The notes beneath the pieces were generated by a model that worked only from the letters and a program-made list of their open reading frames with translations, was not told where the DNA came from and ran no database searches. This document shows, piece by piece, positions 6,175 through 14,273 of a DNA stretch of 16,119 nt. The translations under genes and the position numbers were made by a program. The stretch is from Chloroflexota bacterium (lineage in GTDB: Bacteria > Chloroflexota > Dehalococcoidia > Tepidiformales > Tepidiformaceae). Each line of letters begins with the position of its first letter. Position 1 is the first letter of the stretch. The DNA is taken from assembly GCA_963169135.1 (NCBI GenBank), contig CAUJEQ010000189.1, positions 1 to 16,119 of the forward strand, written 5' to 3'.

Positions 6175-8943
6175 ATGACCGCACCCGAACTCGAACGTCA
6201 GACATCCGCCGGCGGTCAGTACCGCAAACTCTGGGATTGGGACGAGGTACGGTGGGCGTCCCATTGCATCGACTGCTATCCGGGCAACTGCCCGATGCGG
6301 GTATACGTGAAGGACGGCAAGGTAGTTCGCGAAGAATCCGCCGCCGTCTTCCCTACCTACGAACCCGGCGTGCCGGACATGAACCCCATGGGATGCCAGA
6401 AGGGCGTCGCCTGGTCGCGCATGGCACAGGGAGATGAGCGCGTGCTCTACCCGTTGAAGCGGGTCGGTGAACGAGGCTCCGCCAGCTGGGAACGTATCTC
6501 CTGGGACCAGGCTACCACCGAGATCGCTGACAAGATCCTGGATGCAGTCGAGGAAGTCGGCGGCGAATCCGTCATCGCTCCTTCTGGCTGCAACACGCCG
6601 CCCGCGTCGGTGACCGGCCGCGGCTCGTTCCTCGGGTCCTTCGGCGGCCTGACCACCGATGTCAACGCCGAAATGAACGACTTTGCCCCCGGCTACTACC
6701 TCACCTATGGGACGTTCGACCCCGTGAGCAGCGTCGACGACTGGTTCCATGCCGAAGTGTTCATCATCTGGGCGGGGAACCCGAACTACACGCGCATCCC
6801 CCATGTCCACTTCGTCAACGAGGCCCGTTACAAGGGCACCGAAGTGGTCGTCATCGCTCCCGACTTCTCGCCCTCGAGCCTCCACGCCGACTACTTCGTG
6901 CCAGTCCATGTGGGGACCGACGCCGCCCTTGCACTCGCCATGGCTCAGGTCGTGGTTGAAGAAGGGCTGATCAATACGGCATTCGTGAGCGAGCAGACAG
7001 ACCTCCCGCTCCTCGTGAACAAGGCGACCAACCGCTACCTGCGGGCCTCGGACATGCCCGAGGGCGGTGCCGATGAGCAACTGTTCGCGTGGGATGCGAA
7101 GACAGGAAAGCTCGCGCCGGCACCCCGCCGGAAGCTCCAGTGGGGCGACGTCGAACCAGCCCTCGAAGGTGAATTCACCGTCGAAACCAAGTCAGGCCCC
7201 GTGACAGTGACGACCGTCTTCGAACTGATGAAGGTGCGTCTCGCGGAGTACACTCCGGAGGCGGTCCGTCCGATCACCGGCGTGGACCCGGAGACGATCC
7301 GCCTCCTCGCCCGGAAAATCGCGGTGAAGAAGACCGGCATCCTGTCGGCCCTGGGCGGCATGGGCAAGCACTATCACGGCGACCTCATGGAGCGCGCCCA
7401 GCTCCTCCTCCTTGCGCTCACGGGTAACTGGGGACGCCAGGGCACCGGCGTGCGGGCATGGCTCGCGGGCCTGTTCGATGGCTCGGCCACGGTCATGATG
7501 AAGAGCAAGCGGGGACCGGATGAAGTCGCGGCCCTCCTCGACATGCGCGACCGGCTCGTCCAGATGCGCATCGATGCGGATCCCTCACTGACACCACTGA
7601 TCGTGGCAGTCGAACAGTCCCGCCAGTCCCCCGCGGGTCTCGTTCCGCCAGTCTTCTGGTGGTACCACCATGCGGGGTACAAGGAAACCTGGGACCGGCG
7701 CGAGTGGCACGACCCCAGCATGAGCAAGTCATTCCCCGAGTACTTCAAGGAAGCGACCGAGAGCGGTTGGTGGAGCGGCGCCGACGTCCCCCGGAAAGAG
7801 CACCCAACCCGGGTCATCATCGAGATGGGTGGCAATGTCCTTCGGCGCACCCGGGGCGGCAGCAAGATGCTCCTCGAAAAGCTCTGGCCCCAGCTTACCT
7901 GCGTCGTCACCCTGGAAGTCCGGATGAGCACAACCGCGCTCTTCAGCGACTACATCCTCCCCTGCTCCCAGTGGTACGAGAAGATCGGCTTCGGCATCCC
8001 GAGCACTCACGTGATGCACCTCACCTTCTCCGATAAGGCCGTCGAGGCCCCGGGGGAGTGTGTGGACGAGTGGGAAGCCTACCGGCGGCTGGCGGAGAAG
8101 ATGCAGGAACGGGCCCGCGCCCGTGGCATCAAGCCCTACCTCGACGCTCGCGGCGTGCAGCGCGACCCGGCCAACGCCCACGACAATTTCACGAAGCACG
8201 GGATGTACACCAATGAAGAGGTGCTCGCGGACGAAATGCTCCGGGACAGCGCCGTGACCGGCACCATCCCGGCCAATGCGAGCCTCGAAGACATCCGCCA
8301 GAAAGGCTTCTACCGATGGCAGGGCAAGGGCATTAACCCGCGCATGATCGCCCAGGCTACCGAACCGAAGCCAAACGAGACGTTCGTCCCGTTCCGCGAG
8401 CACGTCGAGGACGGAGAGCCGTACCCGACGCTTTCGCGAAGGGCCCAGTTCCTCATTGAGCATCCCTGGTTCATCGACGCGGACGAACACCTGCCCCGCT
8501 ACAAGGCGCCGCCTGCCATGGGCGGTGACTACGACTTCCAGATCACCAGCGGCCACAACCGCTGGAGCATCCACTCCAACAACAACGCCACCCAGCTCAT
8601 GCTGGATACACACCGTGGCACGCCGCACCTCGTCATGAACACCATCGATGCCAAGAACAATGGCATCAAGGACAACGACATGGTGCGCGTCTACAACGAC
8701 ATGGGCGAGTTCCAGGTGCCTGTGCTCCTCGCGTCGAGCGCCCACCCCGGCCAGGTCATTATGTACAACGGGTGGGACCCGTACCAGTTCCCGAACTGGG
8801 CCGGCCCCAACGACGTTGAGCCAGGCATGATCAAGTGGCTTCACCTGGCGGGCGGCTATGGACACCTGCGCTTCTGGGTGACGCAGTGGCAGCCGTCGCC
8901 CGTTATGCGCAGCACCCGCGTCGGGATAGCCAAAGTGGGGTAG
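6175..8943 (+). CDS. Molybdopterin oxidoreductase, type II DMSO-reductase family catalytic subunit (alpha-1), EbdA-like
   Basis: A 922-residue catalytic subunit that should bind a bis-pyranopterin molybdenum cofactor and one Fe-S cluster (FS0). The FS0 motif is H30-X3-C34-X4-C39 with C74 in NPMGCQKG. The predicted Mo ligand is Asp169 in AEMNDF, aligned by eye with the Asp of EbdA. Other EbdA-like stretches are 'LYPLKRVGERG', 'YHGDLMERAQLLLLALTGNWGRQGTG', 'SGHNRWSIHS' and the C-terminal 'LHLAGGYGHLRFW'. The ATG at 6175 is chosen over the TTG at 6172 because AAGGAG (6161-6166) sits 8 nt before it. There is no Tat signal, although characterised EbdA-type proteins have one, so a cytoplasmic location is inferred. 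It is transcribed alone, between its own operator and an intrinsic terminator; beta/gamma partners could be those encoded downstream. The substrate is unknown: relatives oxidise hydrocarbons, sterol side chains or dimethyl sulfide, or reduce selenate or (per)chlorate. Confidence 0.92.
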   Translation: MTAPELERQTSAGGQYRKLWDWDEVRWASHCIDCYPGNCPMRVYVKDGKVVREESAAVFPTYEPGVPDMNPMGCQKGVAWSRMAQGDERVLYPLKRVGERGSASWERISWDQATTEIADKILDAVEEVGGESVIAPSGCNTPPASVTGRGSFLGSFGGLTTDVNAEMNDFAPGYYLTYGTFDPVSSVDDWFHAEVFIIWAGNPNYTRIPHVHFVNEARYKGTEVVVIAPDFSPSSLHADYFVPVHVGTDAALALAMAQVVVEEGLINTAFVSEQTDLPLLVNKATNRYLRASDMPEGGADEQLFAWDAKTGKLAPAPRRKLQWGDVEPALEGEFTVETKSGPVTVTTVFELMKVRLAEYTPEAVRPITGVDPETIRLLARKIAVKKTGILSALGGMGKHYHGDLMERAQLLLLALTGNWGRQGTGVRAWLAGLFDGSATVMMKSKRGPDEVAALLDMRDRLVQMRIDADPSLTPLIVAVEQSRQSPAGLVPPVFWWYHHAGYKETWDRREWHDPSMSKSFPEYFKEATESGWWSGADVPRKEHPTRVIIEMGGNVLRRTRGGSKMLLEKLWPQLTCVVTLEVRMSTTALFSDYILPCSQWYEKIGFGIPSTHVMHLTFSDKAVEAPGECVDEWEAYRRLAEKMQERARARGIKPYLDARGVQRDPANAHDNFTKHGMYTNEEVLADEMLRDSAVTGTIPANASLEDIRQKGFYRWQGKGINPRMIAQATEPKPNETFVPFREHVEDGEPYPTLSRRAQFLIEHPWFIDADEHLPRYKAPPAMGGDYDFQITSGHNRWSIHSNNNATQLMLDTHRGTPHLVMNTIDAKNNGIKDNDMVRVYNDMGEFQVPVLLASSAHPGQVIMYNGWDPYQFPNWAGPNDVEPGMIKWLHLAGGYGHLRFWVTQWQPSPVMRSTRVGIAKVG

Positions 8944-8967
8944 CTCATCCCGCCGCGGGAAACCCCT

Positions 8968-8994
8968 GGGGGTGCCTTCGGGCACCCCCTTTTT
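8968..8994 (+). terminator. Intrinsic terminator after alpha-1
   Basis: A perfect 9-bp stem GGGGGTGCC / GGCACCCCC (8968-8976 and 8981-8989) closed by a stable TTCG tetraloop and followed by five T (8990-8994). It separates alpha-1 from the alpha-2 operon and also rules out a coding start for alpha-2 in this stretch. Confidence 0.95.
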
Positions 8995-9010
8995 CATGCC
9001 AATAGGCGGA

Positions 9011-9026
9011 TATGACCACAGTCATA
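9011..9026. promoter_or_regulatory. Fnr/Crp-type operator for the alpha-2 operon
   Basis: Exact TATGA-CCACAG-TCATA just after the terminator. Its centre (9018.5) lies 30.5 bp before a -10-like CACTAT (9049-9054), the same distance as at the transporter and alpha-1 promoters. Transcription start would fall at about 9060-9061, directly before the ATG at 9062. Confidence 0.75.
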
Positions 9027-9061
9027 ACCCGGCTCAATGGCCCAGAGTCACTATCCCGGAC

Positions 9062-11923
9062 ATGAAGGTCGCAGCAGAGTCCGAACGAATCTATACGAGC
9101 GCCCAGGATCTCTATCGCAAGAAATGGGAATGGGACGCTGTCTATTGGGGAACGCACTGCGTCGACTGCTATCCCGGCAACTGCCCCATGCGCGTCTATG
9201 TAAAAGACGGGCTGGTGTGGCGGGAAGAGCAATCCGGTTCGTTCCAGACGATCGAGGAAGGAGTCCCGGACTTCAACCCGATGGGCTGCCAGAAAGGCGC
9301 CTCGTGGAGTCAGTCGCTCTACGGGCCGGACCGGGTGCTCTACCCGCTCAAGCGGGTCGGCGAGCGGGGTGAGGGGCGCTGGAACCGGGTCACCTGGGAT
9401 GAGGCGCTCGGCGACATCGCAGACAAGATGATCGATGCGATCCAGGCCGGCGGACCCCAGGCGATCGCACACGAAGGCACGCCGGAAATGGCGACCGTCA
9501 TCCCAACGAACAAATTCTTCAGCGTGCTCGGTGGGCACGGGCTCGATCTAAACGGCTCGATCAACGACTTCTCGATCGGCCTCTACGAAACGTTCGGGCG
9601 CTTCAGCGCCGTTTCGTCGGCCGACGACTGGTTCCACTCCGAAGTGGTGATGATCTGGCACATGAACCCGATCTACACCCGCATCCCGTTCTACCACTTC
9701 ATCGCTGAGGCCCGGTACAACGGCGCCGAGGTCATCAACATCTCGCCCGACGTGAACCCGTCCCACCTCCACGCGGACATGCAGGTGCCGATCAACGGCG
9801 GCACGGATGCGGCGTTCGGGCTGGCCCTCGTGCAGGTGATCTTCGAAGAGGACCTGGCGCACTGGAAGTTCATCCGCGAGCAAACGGACCTCGGGTTCCT
9901 TGTCCGCACCGACACGGGACGGTATCTGCGTCAGACGGACGTCGAGGGCGGCGGTCTCGAAGACCAGATGTACCAGTGGGACCCTGCGACCGGGCTCCGC
10001 AAGGCCGACCGCGGGAATGTGTTCCTGAAAGGCGTGGAAATCGCGCTCGAGGGCACCTACGACGTGAAGCTGGCCGATGGCACGACCGTACAGGTGCGGC
10101 CGGCCTGTGCGCTCCTCCGGGAGAAGCTGAATGCCGAGTTCACGCCCGAGATGCAGCAGGCCATCACGGGTGTCCACCCCGAAGTCGTGCGCAACATCGC
10201 GCGCAAGGTGGCGACACGCAAGACGAACATCATGCTTGGCTACAACGCCTGCAAGTTCTACCACGGGGACCTGATCGAACGGGCCCAGGCGCTCCTTCTC
10301 GCGGTCAGCGGGAACTGGGGCAAGAAAGGCACTGGTATCCGCTGCTGGGCCTCGGGCATGCATGACGGCGCCTTCATCGCGGTGAACAAGCCGGGCCCCG
10401 GTGCCGCCAACACCGAGATCGTCCTGGCCGGGCGCGATGCCGGGATCGCAGCGTTCAAGAAGACCGACCCGACGATGACGACGGAGATCGCCGTAAAGCG
10501 GCTGGGCCAAATCTCATCGAAGTTCCAGCGCACGGCGGGCGGCATGATGGGCGGGCTCGGGGGCGCGGTGAGTGAGCGGGAAGATGACGGGTCGCCGAAC
10601 GACTCGACATCCTCGCCGCCGGCATTCTGGTGGTACTGGCAGGCCGGCTATGACAAGCGATGGAACACGCCCGGGTGGGGGGACGAATCGCTTCCTCGCT
10701 CTTTCGACGAGTACTTCAACGAAGCGATCTCCAAGGGTTGGTGGAAGGACATGGACCACCCCCGTCCGGAAGAGCCCCCCAAGGTCCTCATAGAGTGCGG
10801 CGGGAACATGCTCCGGCGCACACGCGGCGGGAAGACCGCGCTCCTACCGACGCTCTGGCCGAAACTCGATCTGATTGTCTCGATCGACTTCCGGATCAGT
10901 CAGACGGGTCTCTACAGCGACTACATCCTGCCGGCGGCCCAGCATTACGAGAAGGTGGGCTTCCATATCCCGACGCCCCACCTGATGAACCTGACGTTCA
11001 GCGACAAGGCGGCCGAGCCGGCCGGCGAGGCGCGGAACGAGTGGCAGATCTACTACGCGTTGTTCCTGAAAATCGCTGAACGAGCGAAGGAACGCGGCGT
11101 CACCGGCTACCAGGACACCAAGGGCCAGACTCGCCGGTACGCAGCCCTTCCTGACGCCTACTCGATGAAGGGCTTCCTCCTGGATGAGGACCGCCTGGCT
11201 GATGAGCAGATCCGCGATTCGGCCCTGGCGGGCACGCTGCCGATGGGCACGAACCTGCGGACCATGCGAGAAAAGGGCCATGTGCGCTTCATCGACTGGG
11301 GGCTTTCGCCGATGGCGCTGGCCCAGGCATCGCCAATCAAGCCGAACGAGACGCACGTGCCGTTCCGCGACAACACGGAGAGCGGCTCGCCGTTCCCGAC
11401 GTATTCGCGTCGCGCGCAGTTCTACATCGACCATGAATGGTTCCTGGAGGCGCACGAAGAACTGCCGACGTACAAGCCGAACCCGAACATGGGCGGCGAG
11501 TATCCGATCGGCATGACTTCGGGCCACAACCGCTGGAGCATCCACACGATGAACCAGGGGAACTGGGTGATCCTCGGCACCCACCGCGGAGAACCCGATG
11601 TGGTGGTGAATCCGGACGACGCAGCGGCGCGGGGCGTGAAGGACGGCGACCTCGTCCGCATCTACAACGATGTGAGTTCGTTCAAGACCCGGGCGCGCGT
11701 GGCGCCCAACGTGAAGCCCGGACAGCTGATCTCGTACAACGGCTGGGCCGGATTCCAGTACCAGGATTGGGACGGAGCGAACGAGATCGAGCCCGGGATG
11801 GTGAAGTGGATTGGGTTCGCGGGCGGTTACGGCCACCTGAGCCATCTCGGTGCCGAATGGCAGCCGGTTCCGGCCGAACGCTGGACCCGTTGTGACTTCG
11901 AAAAAGCAGAGGTAGAGCAGTGA
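9062..11923 (+). CDS. Molybdopterin oxidoreductase, type II DMSO-reductase family catalytic subunit (alpha-2), EbdA-like
   Basis: A 953-residue catalytic subunit, first gene of the alpha-gamma-beta-chaperone-alpha operon. The FS0 motif is H32-X3-C36-X4-C41 plus C76; the predicted Mo ligand is Asp169 in GSINDF. The N-terminal 'LYRKKWEWDAVYWGTHC' and the C-terminal 'GFAGGYGHLSHLGAEWQPVP' resemble EbdA and alpha-1. The start at 9062 is preferred to an in-frame GTG at 8972, which lies inside the terminator hairpin. No clear Shine-Dalgarno precedes 9062, and the operator geometry predicts an mRNA beginning at or next to this ATG. A stretch rich in Gly, Ser and acidic residues at about 490-520 is an insertion relative to alpha-1 and alpha-3. 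No Tat or Sec signal is present. Its TGA overlaps the GTG start of the gamma gene (GTGA). The substrate is unknown. Confidence 0.92.
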   Translation: MKVAAESERIYTSAQDLYRKKWEWDAVYWGTHCVDCYPGNCPMRVYVKDGLVWREEQSGSFQTIEEGVPDFNPMGCQKGASWSQSLYGPDRVLYPLKRVGERGEGRWNRVTWDEALGDIADKMIDAIQAGGPQAIAHEGTPEMATVIPTNKFFSVLGGHGLDLNGSINDFSIGLYETFGRFSAVSSADDWFHSEVVMIWHMNPIYTRIPFYHFIAEARYNGAEVINISPDVNPSHLHADMQVPINGGTDAAFGLALVQVIFEEDLAHWKFIREQTDLGFLVRTDTGRYLRQTDVEGGGLEDQMYQWDPATGLRKADRGNVFLKGVEIALEGTYDVKLADGTTVQVRPACALLREKLNAEFTPEMQQAITGVHPEVVRNIARKVATRKTNIMLGYNACKFYHGDLIERAQALLLAVSGNWGKKGTGIRCWASGMHDGAFIAVNKPGPGAANTEIVLAGRDAGIAAFKKTDPTMTTEIAVKRLGQISSKFQRTAGGMMGGLGGAVSEREDDGSPNDSTSSPPAFWWYWQAGYDKRWNTPGWGDESLPRSFDEYFNEAISKGWWKDMDHPRPEEPPKVLIECGGNMLRRTRGGKTALLPTLWPKLDLIVSIDFRISQTGLYSDYILPAAQHYEKVGFHIPTPHLMNLTFSDKAAEPAGEARNEWQIYYALFLKIAERAKERGVTGYQDTKGQTRRYAALPDAYSMKGFLLDEDRLADEQIRDSALAGTLPMGTNLRTMREKGHVRFIDWGLSPMALAQASPIKPNETHVPFRDNTESGSPFPTYSRRAQFYIDHEWFLEAHEELPTYKPNPNMGGEYPIGMTSGHNRWSIHTMNQGNWVILGTHRGEPDVVVNPDDAAARGVKDGDLVRIYNDVSSFKTRARVAPNVKPGQLISYNGWAGFQYQDWDGANEIEPGMVKWIGFAGGYGHLSHLGAEWQPVPAERWTRCDFEKAEVEQ

Positions 11924-12507
11924 AAGTCGCCAAACTCGCCGGAAAGCTGGCCGACCCGGCATCGGCCGAATGGGGGGCCGTGGCCCCGGTACAGATCCCG
12001 CTCGCGCCGGTGGCACTGGAAGTGCAGCCGACGGAGTACATCCGCGAGGCCTGGAAGGACCGGGACTATGGCCAAACGGCCGAGGCCGCGGTGAAGGCCG
12101 CAAGCGACGGCGACCGGCTCTACATCCGTGTGGAGTGGGCGGACGACCCGAAGCCCAACGGGGAGTTCCAGGACGCAGTCAGTGCCATCTTCCCGACCAA
12201 CGGGAGCGGCGTGCTGGCGACGCTGGGCGACGACACGAAGCCGTTGGCACTCTGGTTCTGGGAGAACGGCCGACCTGCGCCGCTCAACCTGGTTTCGCAT
12301 GGGCCAGGGGTGTTCCGCAAGGAAGATGCCGCCGGCCTGAGCGCGACCGGTGTGCTGGCCGACGGCCGCTGGAGCGTGGTGCTGAGTGGTCCCGCGGGGA
12401 TTAGCGCCAAGGGAAAAGTTGCCCTGGCCGTGTGGAACGGTTCGAACGACGAACGGGCCGGTCTGGCCGCAGTGAGCCGCGAGTGGCTCCCCCTGGAATC
12501 GGAGTAA
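11920..12507 (+). CDS. EbdC-like gamma subunit (ethylbenzene dehydrogenase haem-binding domain family), probably haem-free
   Basis: A 195-residue protein starting at a GTG that overlaps the alpha-2 stop by 4 bp, with AGAGGTAG upstream. It resembles the gamma subunits of EbdC, SerC and DdhC (Pfam EB_dh): 'DRLYIRVEWADDPKPNG' (65-81), 'FQDAVSAIFP' (83-92), 'KPLALWFWENG' (107-117) and 'VALAVWNGSNDERAGLAAVS' (167-186). In that family the subunit carries haem b with Met and Lys axial ligands. Here the initiator is the only Met in the protein, and Ala183 stands where relatives usually have Lys in the G-x-K-x-x-S stretch. There is no Cys. Haem binding in the known way is therefore unlikely. The usual Sec signal is also missing, which agrees with signal-less alpha subunits and a cytoplasmic complex. 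The family call is by eye. Confidence 0.78.
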   Translation: MKVAKLAGKLADPASAEWGAVAPVQIPLAPVALEVQPTEYIREAWKDRDYGQTAEAAVKAASDGDRLYIRVEWADDPKPNGEFQDAVSAIFPTNGSGVLATLGDDTKPLALWFWENGRPAPLNLVSHGPGVFRKEDAAGLSATGVLADGRWSVVLSGPAGISAKGKVALAVWNGSNDERAGLAAVSREWLPLESE

Positions 12508-12517
12508 GGAGACACAG

Positions 12518-13570
12518 ATGGCCGCGACAACTGAAACAACGGTCCGCCAGCTCGCCTGGGTCTATGACCTGAACAAGTGCATTGGCTGCCAGACCTGCTC
12601 GGTAGCATGCAAGGTCTTGTGGACGCGGGACGAAGGCGAGAAGCACCAGTGGTGGATGTCGGTCAACACGCAGCCGGGCCTTGGGACGCCGAAAGCGTGG
12701 GAGACCATGGGCGGCGGGTTCGACACCGTCACCGGCAAGCCCATCCCTGGCCACCAGCCAACCCGTGAGGAGTTCGGCGGGGGCTTCGACTTCAACTACC
12801 ACGAGGTTTTCTACGGAGGAACCGGCGGCAAGGCCCACCTCGAGCCCCAGGCGCCCCGCGAAGACCGCTGGGCGATGAACTGGGACGAGGACCAGGGCGC
12901 TGGCGAATGGCCCAACTCCTACTACTTCTACATGCCCCGCATGTGCAACCACTGCACGAACCCGGTGTGCATGACGGCCTGCCCGACGGGCGCGCTTTCC
13001 AAGGGCGAGAACGGCCTTGTTCTGCGCGACGAAGAGGTCTGCATGGGTGACCGCTTCTGCATGGAGGCCTGCCCGTACAAGAAGGTCTACTACAACTACG
13101 ACCGCCATGTCGCGCAACAGTGCATTGGCTGTTTCCCCCGGGTAGAAGCGGGAGTGGCACCTGCCTGCGTTCGGCAGTGTCCGGGCCGGGCTGTCTTCAT
13201 TGGCTACCTCGATGACGAGGACAGCCCGGTCCACAAACTCGTGAAGACCTGGAAAGTCGCGCTCCCGCTGCATGCGGAAGCCGGCACAGGCCCGAACGTG
13301 TTCTACGTCCCGCCGCTTTCTCCGTACCCGCTTAAGGAAGACATGAGCATCGACTACGAGAACCCGCGCATCCCGCCGGACTACCTCGAGTCGCTCTTCG
13401 GGCCGGGCGTGCACAGCGCACTCGACCTTTTGAAGAGCGAAATGGACAGCGTCCGCAACGGCGGCTCCTCCGAGATGCTGAGCACCCTCATCGCCTACAA
13501 GTGGCAGGAACTCCTCGGCCCGTTCACGGTCGACCCGGCCACCCTCACGCCCAACGGCAACGGTCATTAG
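12518..13570 (+). CDS. Fe-S electron-transfer subunit (beta), type II DMSO-reductase family, EbdB/NarH-like
   Basis: A 350-residue four-cluster ferredoxin-like subunit that passes electrons to or from FS0 of an alpha subunit. The cysteine groups are C21-X2-C24-X2-C27-X3-C31; C143-X2-C146-X4-C151-X3-C155; C175-X2-D178-X2-C181-X3-C185; and C202-X2-C205-X11-C217-X3-C221. 'ACPYKKVYYNYD' and 'CFPRVEAGVAPACVRQCPGRAVFIG' are typical of NarH/EbdB. In the third group the expected second Cys is Asp178. In NarH this position is Trp and that cluster is [3Fe-4S], so a [3Fe-4S] or Asp-ligated [4Fe-4S] cluster is expected. AAGGAGA precedes the ATG at good spacing. It is the only beta gene in the window, so it may serve alpha-2, alpha-3 and possibly alpha-1. 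Confidence 0.94.
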   Translation: MAATTETTVRQLAWVYDLNKCIGCQTCSVACKVLWTRDEGEKHQWWMSVNTQPGLGTPKAWETMGGGFDTVTGKPIPGHQPTREEFGGGFDFNYHEVFYGGTGGKAHLEPQAPREDRWAMNWDEDQGAGEWPNSYYFYMPRMCNHCTNPVCMTACPTGALSKGENGLVLRDEEVCMGDRFCMEACPYKKVYYNYDRHVAQQCIGCFPRVEAGVAPACVRQCPGRAVFIGYLDDEDSPVHKLVKTWKVALPLHAEAGTGPNVFYVPPLSPYPLKEDMSIDYENPRIPPDYLESLFGPGVHSALDLLKSEMDSVRNGGSSEMLSTLIAYKWQELLGPFTVDPATLTPNGNGH

Positions 13571-13580
13571 GGGGTAAGCC

Positions 13581-14264
13581 ATGTTCGTCTATTCGCTCGC
13601 CGGCCTGCAGGTCGATGGCGGCCAGATGCCGGAGACGGAACTCCCGGATAACGAAGTAACCGCCCGCACCGGGGTCTATCAGCTGCTCGCGCGGCTGACC
13701 TCGGTGCCGGATCGGGACATCTATGAGGGCGCGGTCGCAGGAACGTGGGGCAAGGAGCTGACGGATGCGGGCAAGCTTCTCGGGTTTTCGTTCGACTTCG
13801 GCGGCGCAAGCGTCGATAGCTCGGTGAGCCAGGAGGACTTCCAGGCGGAGTTCCTGCGCGTGTTCGAAATCGGCAACGGGAGCGGCCCGGCCGCCTCTCT
13901 CTATGGCGGCGCCTATGCGGGCGACCGGATGCAGCGCCTGGAAGAAGTCGTGCGTTTCTATGAATACTTCGGCCTGACCACGTCGGCCGAGGACCCGCGG
14001 CCGGCCGACCACCTGGCGACCGAGCTCGAGTTCATGAAGTACCTGACCTTCAAGGAAGCAGTCTCGTCTTCGCCGCGGCTGCAGACGTCGTACCGGCGAG
14101 CGCAGCACGACTTCCTTGAGCGCCAGCTGAGCACGTGGGTTCCGAAGCTCGTCGAGAAGACGAAGTCCGCGGGCACCTGGCCCTACTGGGAGTGGGTGAC
14201 CGCCACCACCGGGGGGTTCGTCGCCGCTGACGCCAACTACGTCGCGGGCGCCCTTGCCGGTTAA
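13581..14264 (+). CDS. TorD/DmsD-family molybdoenzyme maturation chaperone (delta)
   Basis: A 227-residue, mostly helical cytoplasmic protein. The family fingerprint RPADHLATELEFMKYL lies at 140-155, with 'EFLRVFEIG' and an 'SLYGG' segment before it. TorD-like proteins bind an apo catalytic subunit and hold it for cofactor insertion; many also check a Tat signal. The alpha subunits here have no such signal, so its role should be cofactor loading only. The ATG at 13581 has GGGGGT upstream, 10 nt after the beta stop. Three alpha genes and one chaperone gene are visible, which suggests one chaperone for all. The gene order alpha-gamma-beta-delta differs from the alpha-beta-gamma-delta order of the ebd operon. 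Confidence 0.87.
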   Translation: MFVYSLAGLQVDGGQMPETELPDNEVTARTGVYQLLARLTSVPDRDIYEGAVAGTWGKELTDAGKLLGFSFDFGGASVDSSVSQEDFQAEFLRVFEIGNGSGPAASLYGGAYAGDRMQRLEEVVRFYEYFGLTTSAEDPRPADHLATELEFMKYLTFKEAVSSSPRLQTSYRRAQHDFLERQLSTWVPKLVEKTKSAGTWPYWEWVTATTGGFVAADANYVAGALAG

Positions 14265-14273
14265 GGGCGCCCG
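14245..14273 (+). other. Strong hairpin at the chaperone stop codon, before alpha-3
   Basis: A 9-bp perfect stem CGGGCGCCC / GGGCGCCCG (14245-14253 and 14265-14273), extended by T:A, T:A and a G:T pair to a 5-nt loop. The TAA stop codon (14262-14264) lies in the right arm. No T-tract follows, so it is not an intrinsic terminator. It may mark mRNA processing or lower expression of alpha-3 relative to the upstream genes. Confidence 0.5.

Noticed and set aside
6175..8943. Naming the alpha subunits as nitrate reductase NarG or as true ethylbenzene dehydrogenase
   Set aside because: N-terminal and C-terminal stretches are closer to EbdA than NarG, and there is no NarI-type membrane subunit. Substrate cannot be assigned because family members with similar sequence act on very different compounds, so no gene symbol is given.
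8972..9061. An earlier in-frame GTG start for alpha-2
   Set aside because: The start would lie inside the intrinsic terminator hairpin, and the extension crosses the operator and -10 region. It also lacks similarity to the other alpha subunits and carries no signal peptide.
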